From Pelodera strongyloides (lineage: Eukaryota; Nematoda; Chromadorea; Rhabditida; Rhabditidae): a stretch of DNA of 64,000 nucleotides. The notes beneath the pieces are model-generated. The model was not told where the DNA came from and ran no database searches. It was given only the letters and a program-made list of their open reading frames with translations. The first letter of the stretch is position 1. The number at the start of each line of letters is the position of its first letter. The DNA lies in NCBI GenBank assembly GCA_036852015.1, contig JAANDG010000248.1:124001-188000 (forward strand). The letters are read 5' to 3'. Of the stretch, positions 39,901 to 50,800 are shown piece by piece. The position numbers were made by a program, and so were the translations under genes.

Positions 39901-40358
39901 TTTCCAGTAGTTGTAATCGGATCTGCGCCTGATTTTATTGTTCGTCGTAAGAATTATGATTAGAATGAAACTAAATTATTATCATTTTAAACGAGTTTCG
40001 TATGAAGTATACATAATTACTTTAGGATGTCACTGAGAGATCGCAACAAAACAATGCGGCAAATCATCCGACCGCTCCTAATGTCGACATTTCTGTAGTC
40101 GAGGTAATATAGTAACCACATACGAATTATTTTAGAAAACTACAAAGAAATATAATACACAAAGTTAGTTTAATTGTTTAATTGCTTGAATTAATCAAGC
40201 AGCGGTGGACACATTTGAGCGTAATGTGAGCAGCCCCCGAGTTTAATAGAATTTGTGTATTTGTTTAGGATATACCCGGCCCTTCGAATGGTGAACCTCG
40301 GCAACCCTTCCTAGCTCCTCGTCAGTTGAAGGCGGCCTGGGACTGGCAGAAAAACTAG
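33913..40358 (+). CDS. K1: TKL/MLK-like kinase with an Asp-Phe-Ala activation-loop motif
   Basis: Thirteen exons close in phase to 524 aa: 33913-34010, 34159-34309, 34572-34735, 35135-35250, 35432-35546, 35828-35891, 36033-36157, 36446-36608, 36874-36977, 37739-37895, 38125-38274, 40026-40103, 40269-40358. Residues 1-137 form a domain I do not recognise (WSCEYKFEDD, CNKRYEEF, MEIENLL). The kinase domain follows: glycine loop LGHGGDATVYKG (162-173), VAIK with Lys183, a likely helix-C Glu in the 199-201 region, HRDLKTAN (271-278, Asp273), DFA (291-293), GTVGYMAPE (to 319), DVWSFGVILWELC, and RPSFEEIKD. Catalytic Lys, Asp and Asn are kept, but the Gly of DFG is missing. Compared with DFGLAR the residues Gly-Leu may be deleted. 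Introns 9 and 10 need GC donors (36978, 37896); if these are not spliced, the gene is broken. The tail after residue 420 is low-complexity. Substrate is unknown. Confidence 0.85.
37176..37677. repeat. 500-bp near-perfect palindrome in K1 intron 9
   Basis: Bounded by TTAAAGGGATGGGTTCACTA and TAGTGAACCCATCCCTTTAA. The two arms match almost throughout (AAACTAAGGAAGCTAAGA versus its inverse; GGAATATTTTTATGCTC), leaving a loop of some 70 bases. K2 lacks it, so it inserted after K1 and K2 separated. Confidence 0.9.
38480..39233 (-). mobile_element. 3' end of a non-LTR retrotransposon (LINE)
   Basis: The minus-strand frame from about 39225 down to the stop at 38817 encodes the C-terminal region typical of jockey/CR1-like reverse transcriptases: QRLFSK, LFVRRRRTDLITFFKFV, FFARVFNYVNRLPSEL. 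The catalytic part is absent, and upstream the frame runs into an unrelated inverted repeat. A 5'-truncated dead copy; the clade is uncertain. Confidence 0.65.
39232..39520. repeat. Inverted-repeat element next to the LINE fragment
   Basis: GTACACTAAATTTCGGCTAG and CTAGCCGAAATTTAGTGTAC are exact inverses. The arms run on through CCGCTGAAATTTTTCGG and the ACACGCAATTGCACC region, spanning about 285 bp. Confidence 0.85.
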
Positions 40359-40702
40359 AAACTCGATGTAGCTATCGGTCAGAGGAGAGATAGCTAGATA
40401 GGGATCGTGAATATGGGTCTTCTATAACTTTGTAAAAAATAACATGGTTCTGCATATCATATTGTTAGTGTTTTAAAGCAAGTGCTCAAACGTTCAAACC
40501 TCGATTACCTCTTGTTTTTTATCATAAGTAGTTTAAAATAGTATAGGACTTGTTAATTATATTAGATGAACTACGCATGTATATGTGTCTCACTGTTATG
40601 TATTAATTCCAATAATATGTTTTTGTTTCTATTGTTTTCCTGTTAATGTGTAAGTTTATTATTTGTTCGTGTGTTTCTTCCCGTTTACATTGTTTACTTC
40701 TG

Positions 40703-40708
40703 AATAAA
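40703..40708 (+). terminator. Poly(A) signal of K1
   Basis: AATAAA in CTTCTGAATAAAGTATTC, 345 bases after the K1 stop. The same sentence is conserved behind K2 (53160-53165). Confidence 0.7.
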
Positions 40709-40824
40709 GTATTCATTTGCTCTCTTTGCAATGCACACTATTCACTTTTTCCCCCAATGACGCCATGATCCCCTTTTTCCTTTAAGAAACTACGTCACGC
40801 TTTTAAATTTTTTTACCAACTCTG

Positions 40825-41052
40825 TTAAAGGGATCGTTTCACCTTAAATTGTGTCTGTTTGTCCTGCCTTGTTTGTATAGAGACAATTACCCTTTGCCAT
40901 TTTGGACCGATCAATCCACCACTTTATAACCCAATATCTCCGTGAGTATTGAAATAGAACACTACTTTTGTATTCCAAATTTTTATTATTCCTTATAGAA
41001 AATAAAGAAACGATAAAAAGAGGGTTGATTTCAGATGAACCTATCCCTTTAA
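40825..41052. repeat. Family F MITE with a demonstrable TTAA insertion site
   Basis: TTAAAGGGATCG on the left and TATCCCTTTAA on the right. The flanks CAACTCTG and TATTGCAAGCAATATG match 53355-53381 behind K2, where one TTAA stands in place of the element. Confidence 0.85.
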
Positions 41053-41500
41053 TATTGCAAGCAATATGTTTATTTACTGTAGTGGATTGGAAGAGTTGTA
41101 GCGTAGAATCTAACCATTGTAAGTAACTTAACAAATTAACATGCGATGTAAATGAATATAGACTTGGGAGATCAAGGAGCGAGACATCACAACACTACGC
41201 TTCTACCCTTCGCTTCAACCACCTTCCTTCCAGAATCTACTATCACGCTTCCTGAGGCATGGGAAGAAACCGGTTCGAAGAATTTACCGCCTACTGTCTA
41301 ATCGCGTTCTACAATTACCAGATAGTTTTATAATAAATTTTATGATACCCTGTGTTGTTTGATTGCCGTGCACCAAGAAAGAGTGCCTGTAGGATTGTTC
41401 TGTTGTGTTTTTTCCTGCCACTTGAATTCGTCTTGAAAGTCGTCTTGAGAGGTCCGCCGTTTATATTGTTTTTGTGGATAACTTGGATCACTTCATTTAC

Positions 41501-41948
41501 TTAAAGGGAGAGGCCCACGAGAAAAAAGTTATCTTCAATTTATTTGTACAGAATGTTCGGTATTGCAGAAATATTACTGTGAAAACCGCATTGCTTGAAG
41601 CCTTGAACTCACTGAGTTATTCCCCGGCAAACAGTTCGGACAGGTACCGTAGTAAGGATCAATTTTTGCGTTTTTAGGGCATTACTGTACTCGAAACGCC
41701 TATTTATAATCGTAGGAATGATCTTTATTCGTTTGTTCATTTTCTATGTATAGAAAGAATGCAAATGGACCGCATAAACGAGTTTTGACGTTCTGACTAC
41801 GGTACCTGTCCGAACTGTTTGCCGGGGAATAACCCCGCGAGTTCTAGGCTTCAAGCAACGCGGTTTTCACAGTAATATTTCTGAAATTCCGGACATACTG
41901 TACAAGTAGTTTGAGGAAAACTTTTTTCTCATGGGCCTCTCCCTTTAA
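41501..41948. repeat. Family B inverted-repeat element, second copy
   Basis: TTAAAGGGAGAGGCCCACG to TGGGCCTCTCCCTTTAA, with the same interior as 11209-11670 (GCAAACAGTTCGGACAGG; CGGTACCTGTCCGAAC inverted). Its right end overlaps a half copy of family A. Confidence 0.85.
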
Positions 41949-42035
41949 AGCAAAATACCGATCGGTTTTTGAAACACATCAAATAGACCAGTATTCTTAT
42001 GCAGCTGACGCAAATGAACATAAATTAGAATAAAA
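41945..42035. repeat. Family A element, left half
   Basis: TTAAAGCAAAATACCGATCGG followed by the family interior up to AATTAGAATAAAAAAC, then unrelated sequence. Confidence 0.55.
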
Positions 42036-42313
42036 AACAGAGAATGTGGCACTATCGCCGGGCCGGAGAGCATACGTGCCTCTACCGTCCCCCGGTGCCC
42101 TTTCTCTTTTACTAAGATTTTAAATAATATATTATCATTTTTGTTATTCTTATTTGTTCAGCCACTGAACTGTTATGGGGCAGGCTGGGGTTTTGCCCGT
42201 CTTCAGAAAGACCCGAAAAGGGATGAGCTATTTATCTTTATAATTTATTTGTTTATCCCCGCCCCTCAGCCCGCCATACCAAACAGCACTTTGGCGAGTC
42301 AGTAAATATGATT

Positions 42314-42405
42314 TAGGTCCTGCGAATACTATTTAGAGGACAATGTCCTCACTGCATATGTAAATTGCAATAAAAGGCTGGATGTGTGGAAATATTTGCA
42401 ATTAT
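42314..42405 (+). pseudogene. Lone exon-2 relic of the kinase family
   Basis: TTTAGGTCCTGCGAATAC and AATTGCAATAAAAGG followed by a TGTGGAAATAT motif match exon 2 of K1-K4, with a frame-breaking change (TAC TAT TTA GAG) and an internal deletion. The rest of that kinase unit is gone; only its upstream flank follows. It marks a lost array member between K1 and K2. Confidence 0.75.
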
Positions 42406-42909
42406 AGTTTGCATGCATTTCCGTTGGCGCACATGTGTCGTACTTGTAGCACACCTGCCACGCTCCCTTCGGAAAGCGAATGCGCCTCGAAACATAGAAG
42501 AGTTGCATCGCTGCGTTCAAGGGTGGTACCATTCTTTGCACAAGCCTATATCTTGGTCCGCACAACTCTTGCAGAATAGATTATTAATTTTAGATGTAGA
42601 TGATAGATGGCACAACGTCTTCCACTTTACCGTCCGCCGATCCTGACCGGGTGGTGGTTTAATTTTTCAAGATTATATCTTTATTGTAGCCATGTCTCTT
42701 TAGTTTCATCGTATTATTTTATCAAACCGTTTTGCGCCTGCGATCTCTCTTTTCAACGCAGTAAGTGCATTTCTTTTCCTTTCTGCCATTCGAGGTAGTA
42801 CAAACAACGGGTTTATTTTCTTCAATTTCCTGGTCGAAATTTTTGCGAACACCGCCAATAATGAAAAAAAAACATTCGTTTTTCATCAATACACTACTAA
42901 CTCTTCCCT

Positions 42910-43080
42910 CGGCCGTTTTTTGAAACACATCGGGTACACCAGCATTCTTATGCAACTTATGCAAATGGGCATAAATTATAATAAATAATCGAGCTAAATT
43001 GGCGCAAATTAGCATAAATACGTCAAAATTTGGTTGTTCACTATGCGTTTCAAAAAACCGCGGTCGGTATTTCGCTTTAA
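42910..43080. repeat. Family A MITE, left end eroded
   Basis: GGCCGTTTTTTGAAACACATC to CGGTCGGTATTTCGCTTTAA with the family interior. The left TTAA terminus is lost. Confidence 0.65.
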
Positions 43081-43720
43081 AATGCCGTTAATATTGTCAT
43101 CAATGTGGTTGTCACTTCATGAAAACTAATTTCGGTTTTCTTGTCTTGCTGTTAGTATTTTTGCTTAAAGGATCGCAGTCACTCCAAAATCATCATTTTG
43201 CTTCGAGTTTACTTGAATTTAGTAAAGAATAAAGAAAAATACTTTACCAAAACCGATTAATTTGAATTCCAACTCAGGGGGTGAACAAGTAGAAAAGTAG
43301 TTCTACTTAACTACCGCGGGATTATGAAACGTGTAGTGATATGCCTGCAGACCCTTGCAGTATATGTAAAGATATAATATGCAGATATTTTCCGAAATTA
43401 TTTGGATACTCCCTATCGGGAAGCAGCTGTATGAACACGTTTCGTGATCCTGCGGTAGTTAAGTAGAACTACTTTTCTACTTGTTCACTCCCTGAGTTTT
43501 TTTTTCAAATGATTCGGTTTTGGTAAAATATTTGTCTCTATTCTTTACTAAATACAAGTAAACTCGAAGAAAAACGACGATTTTGTAGTGACTGCGATCC
43601 TTTAATTTGCAATGAGTCCGATAAAAAAAAATAGTCTCCACATCGTGGAGCAAGTTTATATCTTAATTCGTTTTCATGAAGTGACAATCACATTGTTGAC
43701 AATATTAACAGCATTTTAAA
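43081..43720. repeat. Nested inverted repeats
   Basis: Inner element 43165-43605: TTAAAGGATCGCAGTCACT and AGTGACTGCGATCCTTTAA, with arms including GAACAAGTAGAAAAGTAG and its inverse. Outer arms 43081-43130 and about 43670-43720 (TTGTCACTTCATGAAAAC; inverse at 43672) enclose it, so one inverted-repeat element seems to sit inside another. Confidence 0.75.
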
Positions 43721-44060
43721 GCGAAATACGTATCACTTTTGCGCAAGTTTATTTCTTATCAGAAATTTGTATCACTCCTTGTTTATCATTTTTTTATGCG
43801 GCGATTAGAATAGTCTTTTCTTATCTCGTTTTCAACGAAGGTTGAATATTTGAATTCTCTTTCAAATATCATTTTCTCTTCCTTGCCAGCACTTGTTTGT
43901 TTGCGAAAAGCAGCGTGGTTTTGCAATTGTGTTCGCTCCTGATAGTGTCCACACAAATTTGCCTATAACATAGAGGTTCCTCCAGCTATTTTCATATAAC
44001 ACATGACGTATCGCTTTAGCCTTTGCCCTACACCATGCGTCTAAAAGTGTTATGTATACT

Positions 44061-44998
44061 ACAGGGTGGTCCAATAGTTTTAAACTCTGGCATTTCAAGC
44101 GCCAAAACAATAATACTGACGCAATAAACGCGCGATTCGTTTTAATCAACGCGTTATAATGTTTTGCAGCATAAAATGAATAGAGTTTTCAAAATATCCC
44201 TCTTATTCCTTCACACAGTCCTCCAGATGCTTCTCAAACGAGCCCTCGGTGGAACGCAGGTATTTGGCGACACCTCAGCCCATAACTTCGGAAGGACAGT
44301 ACGGAGTGAGGTCAAATTTGTGTGAGACAAGGTGCAGGCCTTCTCCTCCAAGTGAGACCAGGTGCGAAAGTCGGAAGAATTCAGTCCGGACGAATACTGA
44401 TGATATTCCGCATGGCTGCAAATACAGAAAACACGGGCACGAGAACGGCCCTACACGATCGTCGACTCATGAGATGATGTTGCGTCTTGTTTGAGGGACA
44501 ACTGTATTCCATTGCAATGATTACGGCTCCGTGGAAGTAAAGAGATCATCGGCACGTTTTGTAGATAATTTTGACTGTGCATTTCGACGCAGTTAGTCAC
44601 AAATGCCCGTGAGGTCGTTTTCGTCGACGTCACTGCCCCCAGCTGACGATAGCGACCGGACGTATGACTCTTTCGTCTCCGTTGGCATCCTGGACCGATT
44701 TGCAAAGCCCATGCCGATTTTGGTGGCTGTAGACCTACTGGTTCGTGAATAAAGCTCGTCTGAAAGAAGGATACCCGAGGCGCGTTCCTCACGACGAATT
44801 TTATCAAGCTGACATGTTCGCTTTCCGACATCATTATTCAGCGAGCAGAAAAGATATCAACATGGTACTTCGCAACACCTTAGATAACAGTATAACGAAC
44901 CTTGGTGGAAAATATCACATCATTTCAATGAAAACTCATGAAATTATTCAATTTCGAAAAAATTTCTTCCAGGGTTTAAAACTATTGGACCACCCTGT
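44061..44998 (-). mobile_element. Degenerate Tc1/mariner-type transposon
   Basis: ACAGGGTGGTCCAATAGTTTT and its inverse AAACTATTGGACCACCCTGT bound about 940 bp, with TA at both outer flanks as expected for this superfamily. Minus-strand frames retain scraps resembling a transposase end (LLSDEL, DLTPYCPSEVMG, VAKYLRSTEGSFEKHL) interrupted by several stops. It inserted into the duplicated upstream flank shared with 32.8-32.9 kb. Dead copy. Confidence 0.7.
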
Positions 44999-44999
44999 A

Positions 45000-46081
45000 T
45001 ACAGATATATATCAGTGTTACCATGTATAAACAGAACCTGATGAGAACAAAAGTTCAGAACGCAGCGTAGATGGAAGAATCTGCCCAATTCTTACAACTC
45101 ATCACACAGACAGAGCACAGAAAGGTTTATTCAGAGACTGGGGTATTACGTCCCTTTAGTCTTGAGGAGTTCTTCTCCAAGCGGGGAGCGCTTCACTGCA
45201 CCTTCTTCTCCAGTTCCAGCTTCTTCTTGGCAGGAAGGAGCCACGACACACAACAGACGAGAGCTAGCACCAATCAGCTGACCATGGCGACGTCACTACA
45301 CCACAGACGACGAACTAGCACCACAGCTAGCAACAGCAAAACGCCGATACCGTATGATCTGGTCGATCAATCGCACCTAACTCTGAACTGATAATACCTC
45401 CTGATTTAGACTCTTATTTATTCTACCCTACCACATGTAAATCGATATAGTTTTGTCTACCTATATCACTCCTGTAGAAACTCTTAATTACTGCGTTGCC
45501 TTAGAATACGCTTCACACTCTGAGGCCATATTCACCACTAATGCCCCATGGGGAATTCCCCTGCGTGCCTCACATTAGAATGCGATTTTCTGTAAAAAGG
45601 GACTATTTCCCTGAGGGAATCTGAGTGGTGAAATTGAATCTGGACGAGAGAATCTTCCTTGTTACTCTTTTCTTCTCTATCCTGTTATCTTTTCTATTCA
45701 GGGCTGATTAATGTCCTAGTGTGGAGTAGCCACACTTCCGGGCAGAAAAAATTGTTGTTCAATATCAGATGATAATGTATTGACTTTTCAGTAATGTTGC
45801 AAAGATAAACGATAGAGATAAATCAAAATTTTATTTAGTAAATTATACGAGATAAATTTTCTGTATTCTATTCAGCAGACAGGTCATCAAATTCACGCTT
45901 TTACTCGGTGGTCATCTCCGCGCATAACATAGGGCAAAGAACCCTACAATGGTCACGCTGCTCATATGAGAGTGGGCGACAAACTAAGCTAGTGCATAAG
46001 ACTGGTCTTGCATGACAAGTTGATACGTGTACTGCACAACATCTAGGACAAGCATCGGGAATTTTTCTAGGGATTTGCATT

Positions 46082-46084
<3 letters not shown>
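45000..46084. other. No gene recognised
   Basis: The first about 80 bases continue the duplicated K1 upstream flank interrupted by the mariner. The rest is unannotated AT-rich sequence. The open frame at 45071-45391 has a low-complexity Ser/Thr-rich end and no family match that I recognise. Confidence 0.35.
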
Positions 46085-46176
<92 letters not shown>

Positions 46177-46236
46177 TATTATTATTATTATTATTATTAT
46201 ATTATTATTATTATTATTATATTATTATTATTATTA

Positions 46237-46273
<37 letters not shown>

Positions 46274-46359
46274 TTATTATTATTATTATTCTTATTTATT
46301 ATTATTATTATTTTTATTTTTTATTCTTATTCTTATATTATTATTATTATTATTTCTTC

Positions 46360-46400
<41 letters not shown>

Positions 46401-46530
46401 TCTTATTATTTATTTTTATTTTTATTATTCTTATTATTTCTTATATTATTCTATTTTATTCTTATTATTATATTTTAATTTCTTCTTCTTCTTCTTCTTC
46501 TTCTTCTAATATTCTTCTTCTTCTTCTTCT
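46085..46530. repeat. Very long ATT/TTA trinucleotide microsatellite
   Basis: About 450 bases of ATT repeats with interruptions, ending in a run of CTT repeats. The continuous open frame through it is a composition effect. Confidence 0.95.
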
Positions 46531-46741
46531 TAGAGAAAGTTGTCGTAACTTCTACGATAGACCACTGTATTTTAGTCAATTCAATAATATCTCGTTCTAT
46601 CTAATCAAGTCATTATATCTTATGAGTAATATTTATATCTTATGATTGTAAACTGTTCTTAAGATTATTCATCAATAACCCATGTTGATATCCTATGATG
46701 CATGATGTTATTATTAACAATGCGTGTGATTTACTTTTGTT

Positions 46742-46985
46742 AAAGTCATTTACCTCATTCACATCGCCGGTGGGATGTTCAAGATCCACTGGTGCAGGTT
46801 GATTATCAACGGCTGCTGGCGGCTGATCCACAGGTGCAGGCTGAGGAGCCAGAGGTGCCGGTTGGTGAGCATTGGGAGCAGGTGGAAGGTTGAATTCCGT
46901 TGACATTCGCATACGGAACAACCTGTTCCGCCGCAACTTCTGGTGCAATTACTTGAAAATATCTAAAATAGCAATTGTAAGAATC
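46742..46985 (-). CDS. Possible exon encoding a Pro/Ala-rich stretch
   Basis: On the minus strand, a frame between a TTTTAG acceptor (about 46970) and a GTAAAT donor (about 46757) reads PPAPNAHQPAPLAP, QPAPVD and similar repeats. No neighbouring exon was found to join it. It could be an exon of an unrecognised gene, a fragment, or chance. Confidence 0.25.
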
Positions 46986-47417
46986 TGACAATCGGTTGTA
47001 CCAACAATGCCGTTAAGTCGGCACTATGCTCACCTCACCGTCAAATTGTTGCAGCGGCAGCCTGCCACTATTCTTTCTTCTTCTATGGACGGTTCGGCGA
47101 ACCACGCGTTCTTCTCCACCACAGCATCGGTCCACCAGTAACACAGTCGGCGTTCGTATCCGGCTCACATGTCGACTCTTGGGATAAACATATTATTCGC
47201 CACTCATGTATCCATGTTAGCATGCTAATTCGGGCTGCAAACAAATTCTATCCGTTATCCAGCCCATTCTAATTCGCACTACATAATCCAGTCTCACATA
47301 GGCATGCGTTTCACGACAGTTGAGAAATTGAGTTCACTATACGGCAATTCGATGGTCCAAGCTATGTTCACGTCTTACATATTCCATCATAGAAGTCTCA
47401 CTTTGGAGCAAATGAAC

Positions 47418-47587
47418 TTAAAGCGAAATGCCGGCCTGTTTTTGAAACACATCGTTTCTTATGCAGCTTATGCAAATGAACGTAAATTAGAATAAAAAAT
47501 CGAGCTAAATTCGAGCAACTTAGCACAAATACGTAAGAATTCAGTTGTCCACGATGCTTTTAAAAACCGGCCGGTATTTCGCTTTAA
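47418..47587. repeat. Family A MITE upstream of K2
   Basis: TTAAAGCGAAATGCCGGCC to CCGGCCGGTATTTCGCTTTAA. It sits at the same place as the MITE at 33028-33178 upstream of K1. Confidence 0.85.
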
Positions 47588-47884
47588 TGTACTCTCAATT
47601 TTTTGTCATCTCCTTTTGTCCTCGAGCACAGCGTGCGTACACGGCGAGCACATGTAAATGAAGTTAGTATTTCTCGGATGGCCCTATGCGTCGCCGCTGC
47701 ACTCGATGTCGTGCCATATGGCCGACCCTACACGATTTACTTTTGCACTTTTATTCGCCATAAGGGATTGCCTCTTTTTTATCCAACCTACTATTCGAAG
47801 TGTCGATGAAAATCCTGTGAAGTTACTTGAGCCCTTTTTTTGCTGGCAAATATTGCTCTCTAACCTTGCGTTCTTGTAGTAATT

Positions 47885-50800
47885 ATGTCTGATACCGTTG
47901 GAATAACACTGCTGATTCCTATCGACAGAGAAAATGGACAAAAAGTGTGGACAGAAGACGTTGAGTGTGAAGGCGCGCTGTGGTAACATTTGAAGCAATA
48001 TTTTTTTTCGAGCCTGGTTACAAATCAATAATTACCGTAAGCAAGATAACAACACGCCTGTAACTTTATTTTATGAGCAAAATGAGTTGGGACATATGGG
48101 AAAGCGGTCATCCAAACTTGTTTTTAAATATATCGCTTGAAGCTTTTGGTTCTTTTCAGGTCCTGCGATTACAAATTCGAAGACGACGTCCTCTTTGGTT
48201 ACGTAAATTGCAATAAGAGATACTTAGAATTCCCTGAACTGGATATGTGGAAATATTCGGCTCGGAATCAGTTCATTATTTCAAAGGAGGGCAAGCCCAA
48301 TATTACTACTGTAGGTGTTTTCCCTACATTTCAGAGGATCAGGCCCGGGAGAAAAACCGGTACTCTGAATCTTTCTTATAGGCCAGAATCGTCAAATTCT
48401 GATTTGAATTCGATTTCGCTGTCTGAATGGTCAGCTAAATCCTACCCTCGGTGCTTCCGTCCACAGAGAGTTTTTTTTCTGTTCCTTGATCATCCTTGAA
48501 AGAATCGTATTATTCCGAGTTCTTTAAGGAGCTAAGAGACAAGAAAAACGAGTATTACATGCGTGTCAACGGCGTACCATTACTGGCGTACAGGGAAATG
48601 GTTTGTGCGCGGCGGCTTCTGAAGAACTATGCCGATGAGCGAGGATTATTTAAAGTCGTCGTCAACATCATGGAGATTGAGAATTTGCTACCGTAAGTAA
48701 TCCAACTACTTCCGTCAGCGTAATCGCAAGGTCTCATCCGGAGAGTAAGTTTTTTGTTAAAAAGAATCTAATCTGAATTCTAGAGCGCAACGCGCGCCAT
48801 GTAAACGAATCAACAAACAAGTATATCACCTTTATATTCATTTTATACGATTAGAATCGCTAGATGTTTTTCGTGGGGGAAAGCTATTTTCCGTGTCATA
48901 GACAGAAAACTTCGCTAATTTATATAACAATATAACAGCAGACGAGCGAAGCCATTTGCAATGTCGAAAAACTTGATTTGCCTATGTGTGTTTCCTGATG
49001 AATGGGCCCCGTATCACGTGGTTGCTTTATATATTGGTGGCTCACTGCTTGGTAATTTGAATTGCAGATCCAACATGTAATTCTAGAGGCGTAACGCGAG
49101 TCAAACAAACGAATATCTCAACTTTACATTCTTTTTATAATATTGCTAACCATGTGACAAGTTTAGTGACCAGAACAGCGACGAGTTTGCTTTGAATCCG
49201 GGAGACGTTATTCTAAGAAAGTCACAAGAAACGTTCTTTGGGCATGGAGGTGATGCCACGGTTTATAAAGGAGAGTACAAAGGTTGGGTATACATCACTT
49301 CACGCTTTAAAAATATGGGACCAGAAATTGTCTTCATTTGCATACAACGTATGTAAATTCAGTTGTCCAGCCTACGCTTCAAAAAACGACCGTTAATCGC
49401 TTTGGCTTTTCAGGAAATATGGTTGCCATCAAGGAATTCCACATCCGTGAGCTCGGAAGCAAGGATTATTTCAAGGATGAACTGGAACGATTCAGGCAAT
49501 TGCGACATCCAAATCTACTGAAACTCATGCAAGTGAACGTTAATTTACACCAATTTTTTTTTAGGTATTATATGGTTTTTTATAGTTTGCAATTTACTCG
49601 TATTGTTTTTGGCCACGTGCTTTTTATAATCGCCTGTCGCACCCACTCTATTTCGCAACAATCCGGCAGTCTAGCGTCTAACCTTAGAGCCCTTTCTTTC
49701 TTTGTGTGTCCGATTATCGATCGTGCCACGTCTAGACAGGTTCGCCACGTGGTCCCCACCGTAGTGTTTTGGTGTTTTTTTTTTGAACTTTTATTCCTTC
49801 TTCATTACAGTGGTTACGTGTCAAAGAAGAGGTTTATCGTTCTTGAATTGTGCAGCAATGGAACTCTGTATACGGTTAGTTTTCTACACAATTAACTATA
49901 AATATAAACTAGCCTAAAGTGACGTTTTGCTGGCAAGCTGTTGGTCTGCCAAAGACCTTGCCCACATATATATATACACGATGTTCATAGAGAAAGTAAG
50001 AAAGGTAGGGAGAGATTGCTACAGCGAGAGAGACCAAGTATGAGAAAGGCCGAGGGATATCAAGGAAAAAATAACATTTTTTTTAGCACATCCATAATCT
50101 CAGCAAAGAAATAGACTGGCGCCGTTTGGACAACTGGGTCACAGATATTATCGAAGGGATGGCCTTTTTACATAAGAATGATGTCACCCATCGGGATCTC
50201 AAAACAGCCAAGTAAAGTTTTGTCTCCGAACGGAAAGTAGTATTTCTAGGATGAATGACTATCTCATTGCTCAAGCGTGAATACAACATGAACTACCTGA
50301 GAACTCTGCAGGCATGCGATTCGATAACGAGTCGCACTGTGTGTTGCTTGATCTTGGTCCGCGATTCATAATACTCGAACATCGGCAAACGTATATAGCA
50401 ACATGAACTCTAGAGAACATAAAATAGTAGAGATTTTGGCGTAAATCCGCACTTTTTTAAGCATCCTCATTGGAGCTGATTGTTCGCTTCAAATCACAGA
50501 TTTTGCTCGCGCAAAGTCTGGACCAATTTCTATGATGTCCGTGGTGACTAGTCGCGTTGGCACTGTTGGTTATATGGCACCTGAACTTCTTTCGATAGGA
50601 GAAGATGGCAAGAATACTCGAAAGGTCGCTTTGTTCATTGTTATATTTCTGACAGATAACTCTTATATCACATTACCTAACAATTTCTCGAAGAAATTCG
50701 TCAATTCGTCATGGGTTCTTCCTACGGTTGAATCGTTGGAGGGTTAGCACTAATTGCTAGCAATCACAAGATGCAGACTTTTGCAAATTGCTTTTTGTCT

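Noticed and set aside
46027..46509. 160-codon open frame rich in Tyr, Ile and Leu
   Set aside because: It lies almost entirely in the ATT/TTA microsatellite, which has no stop in this frame. It is composition, not a gene.
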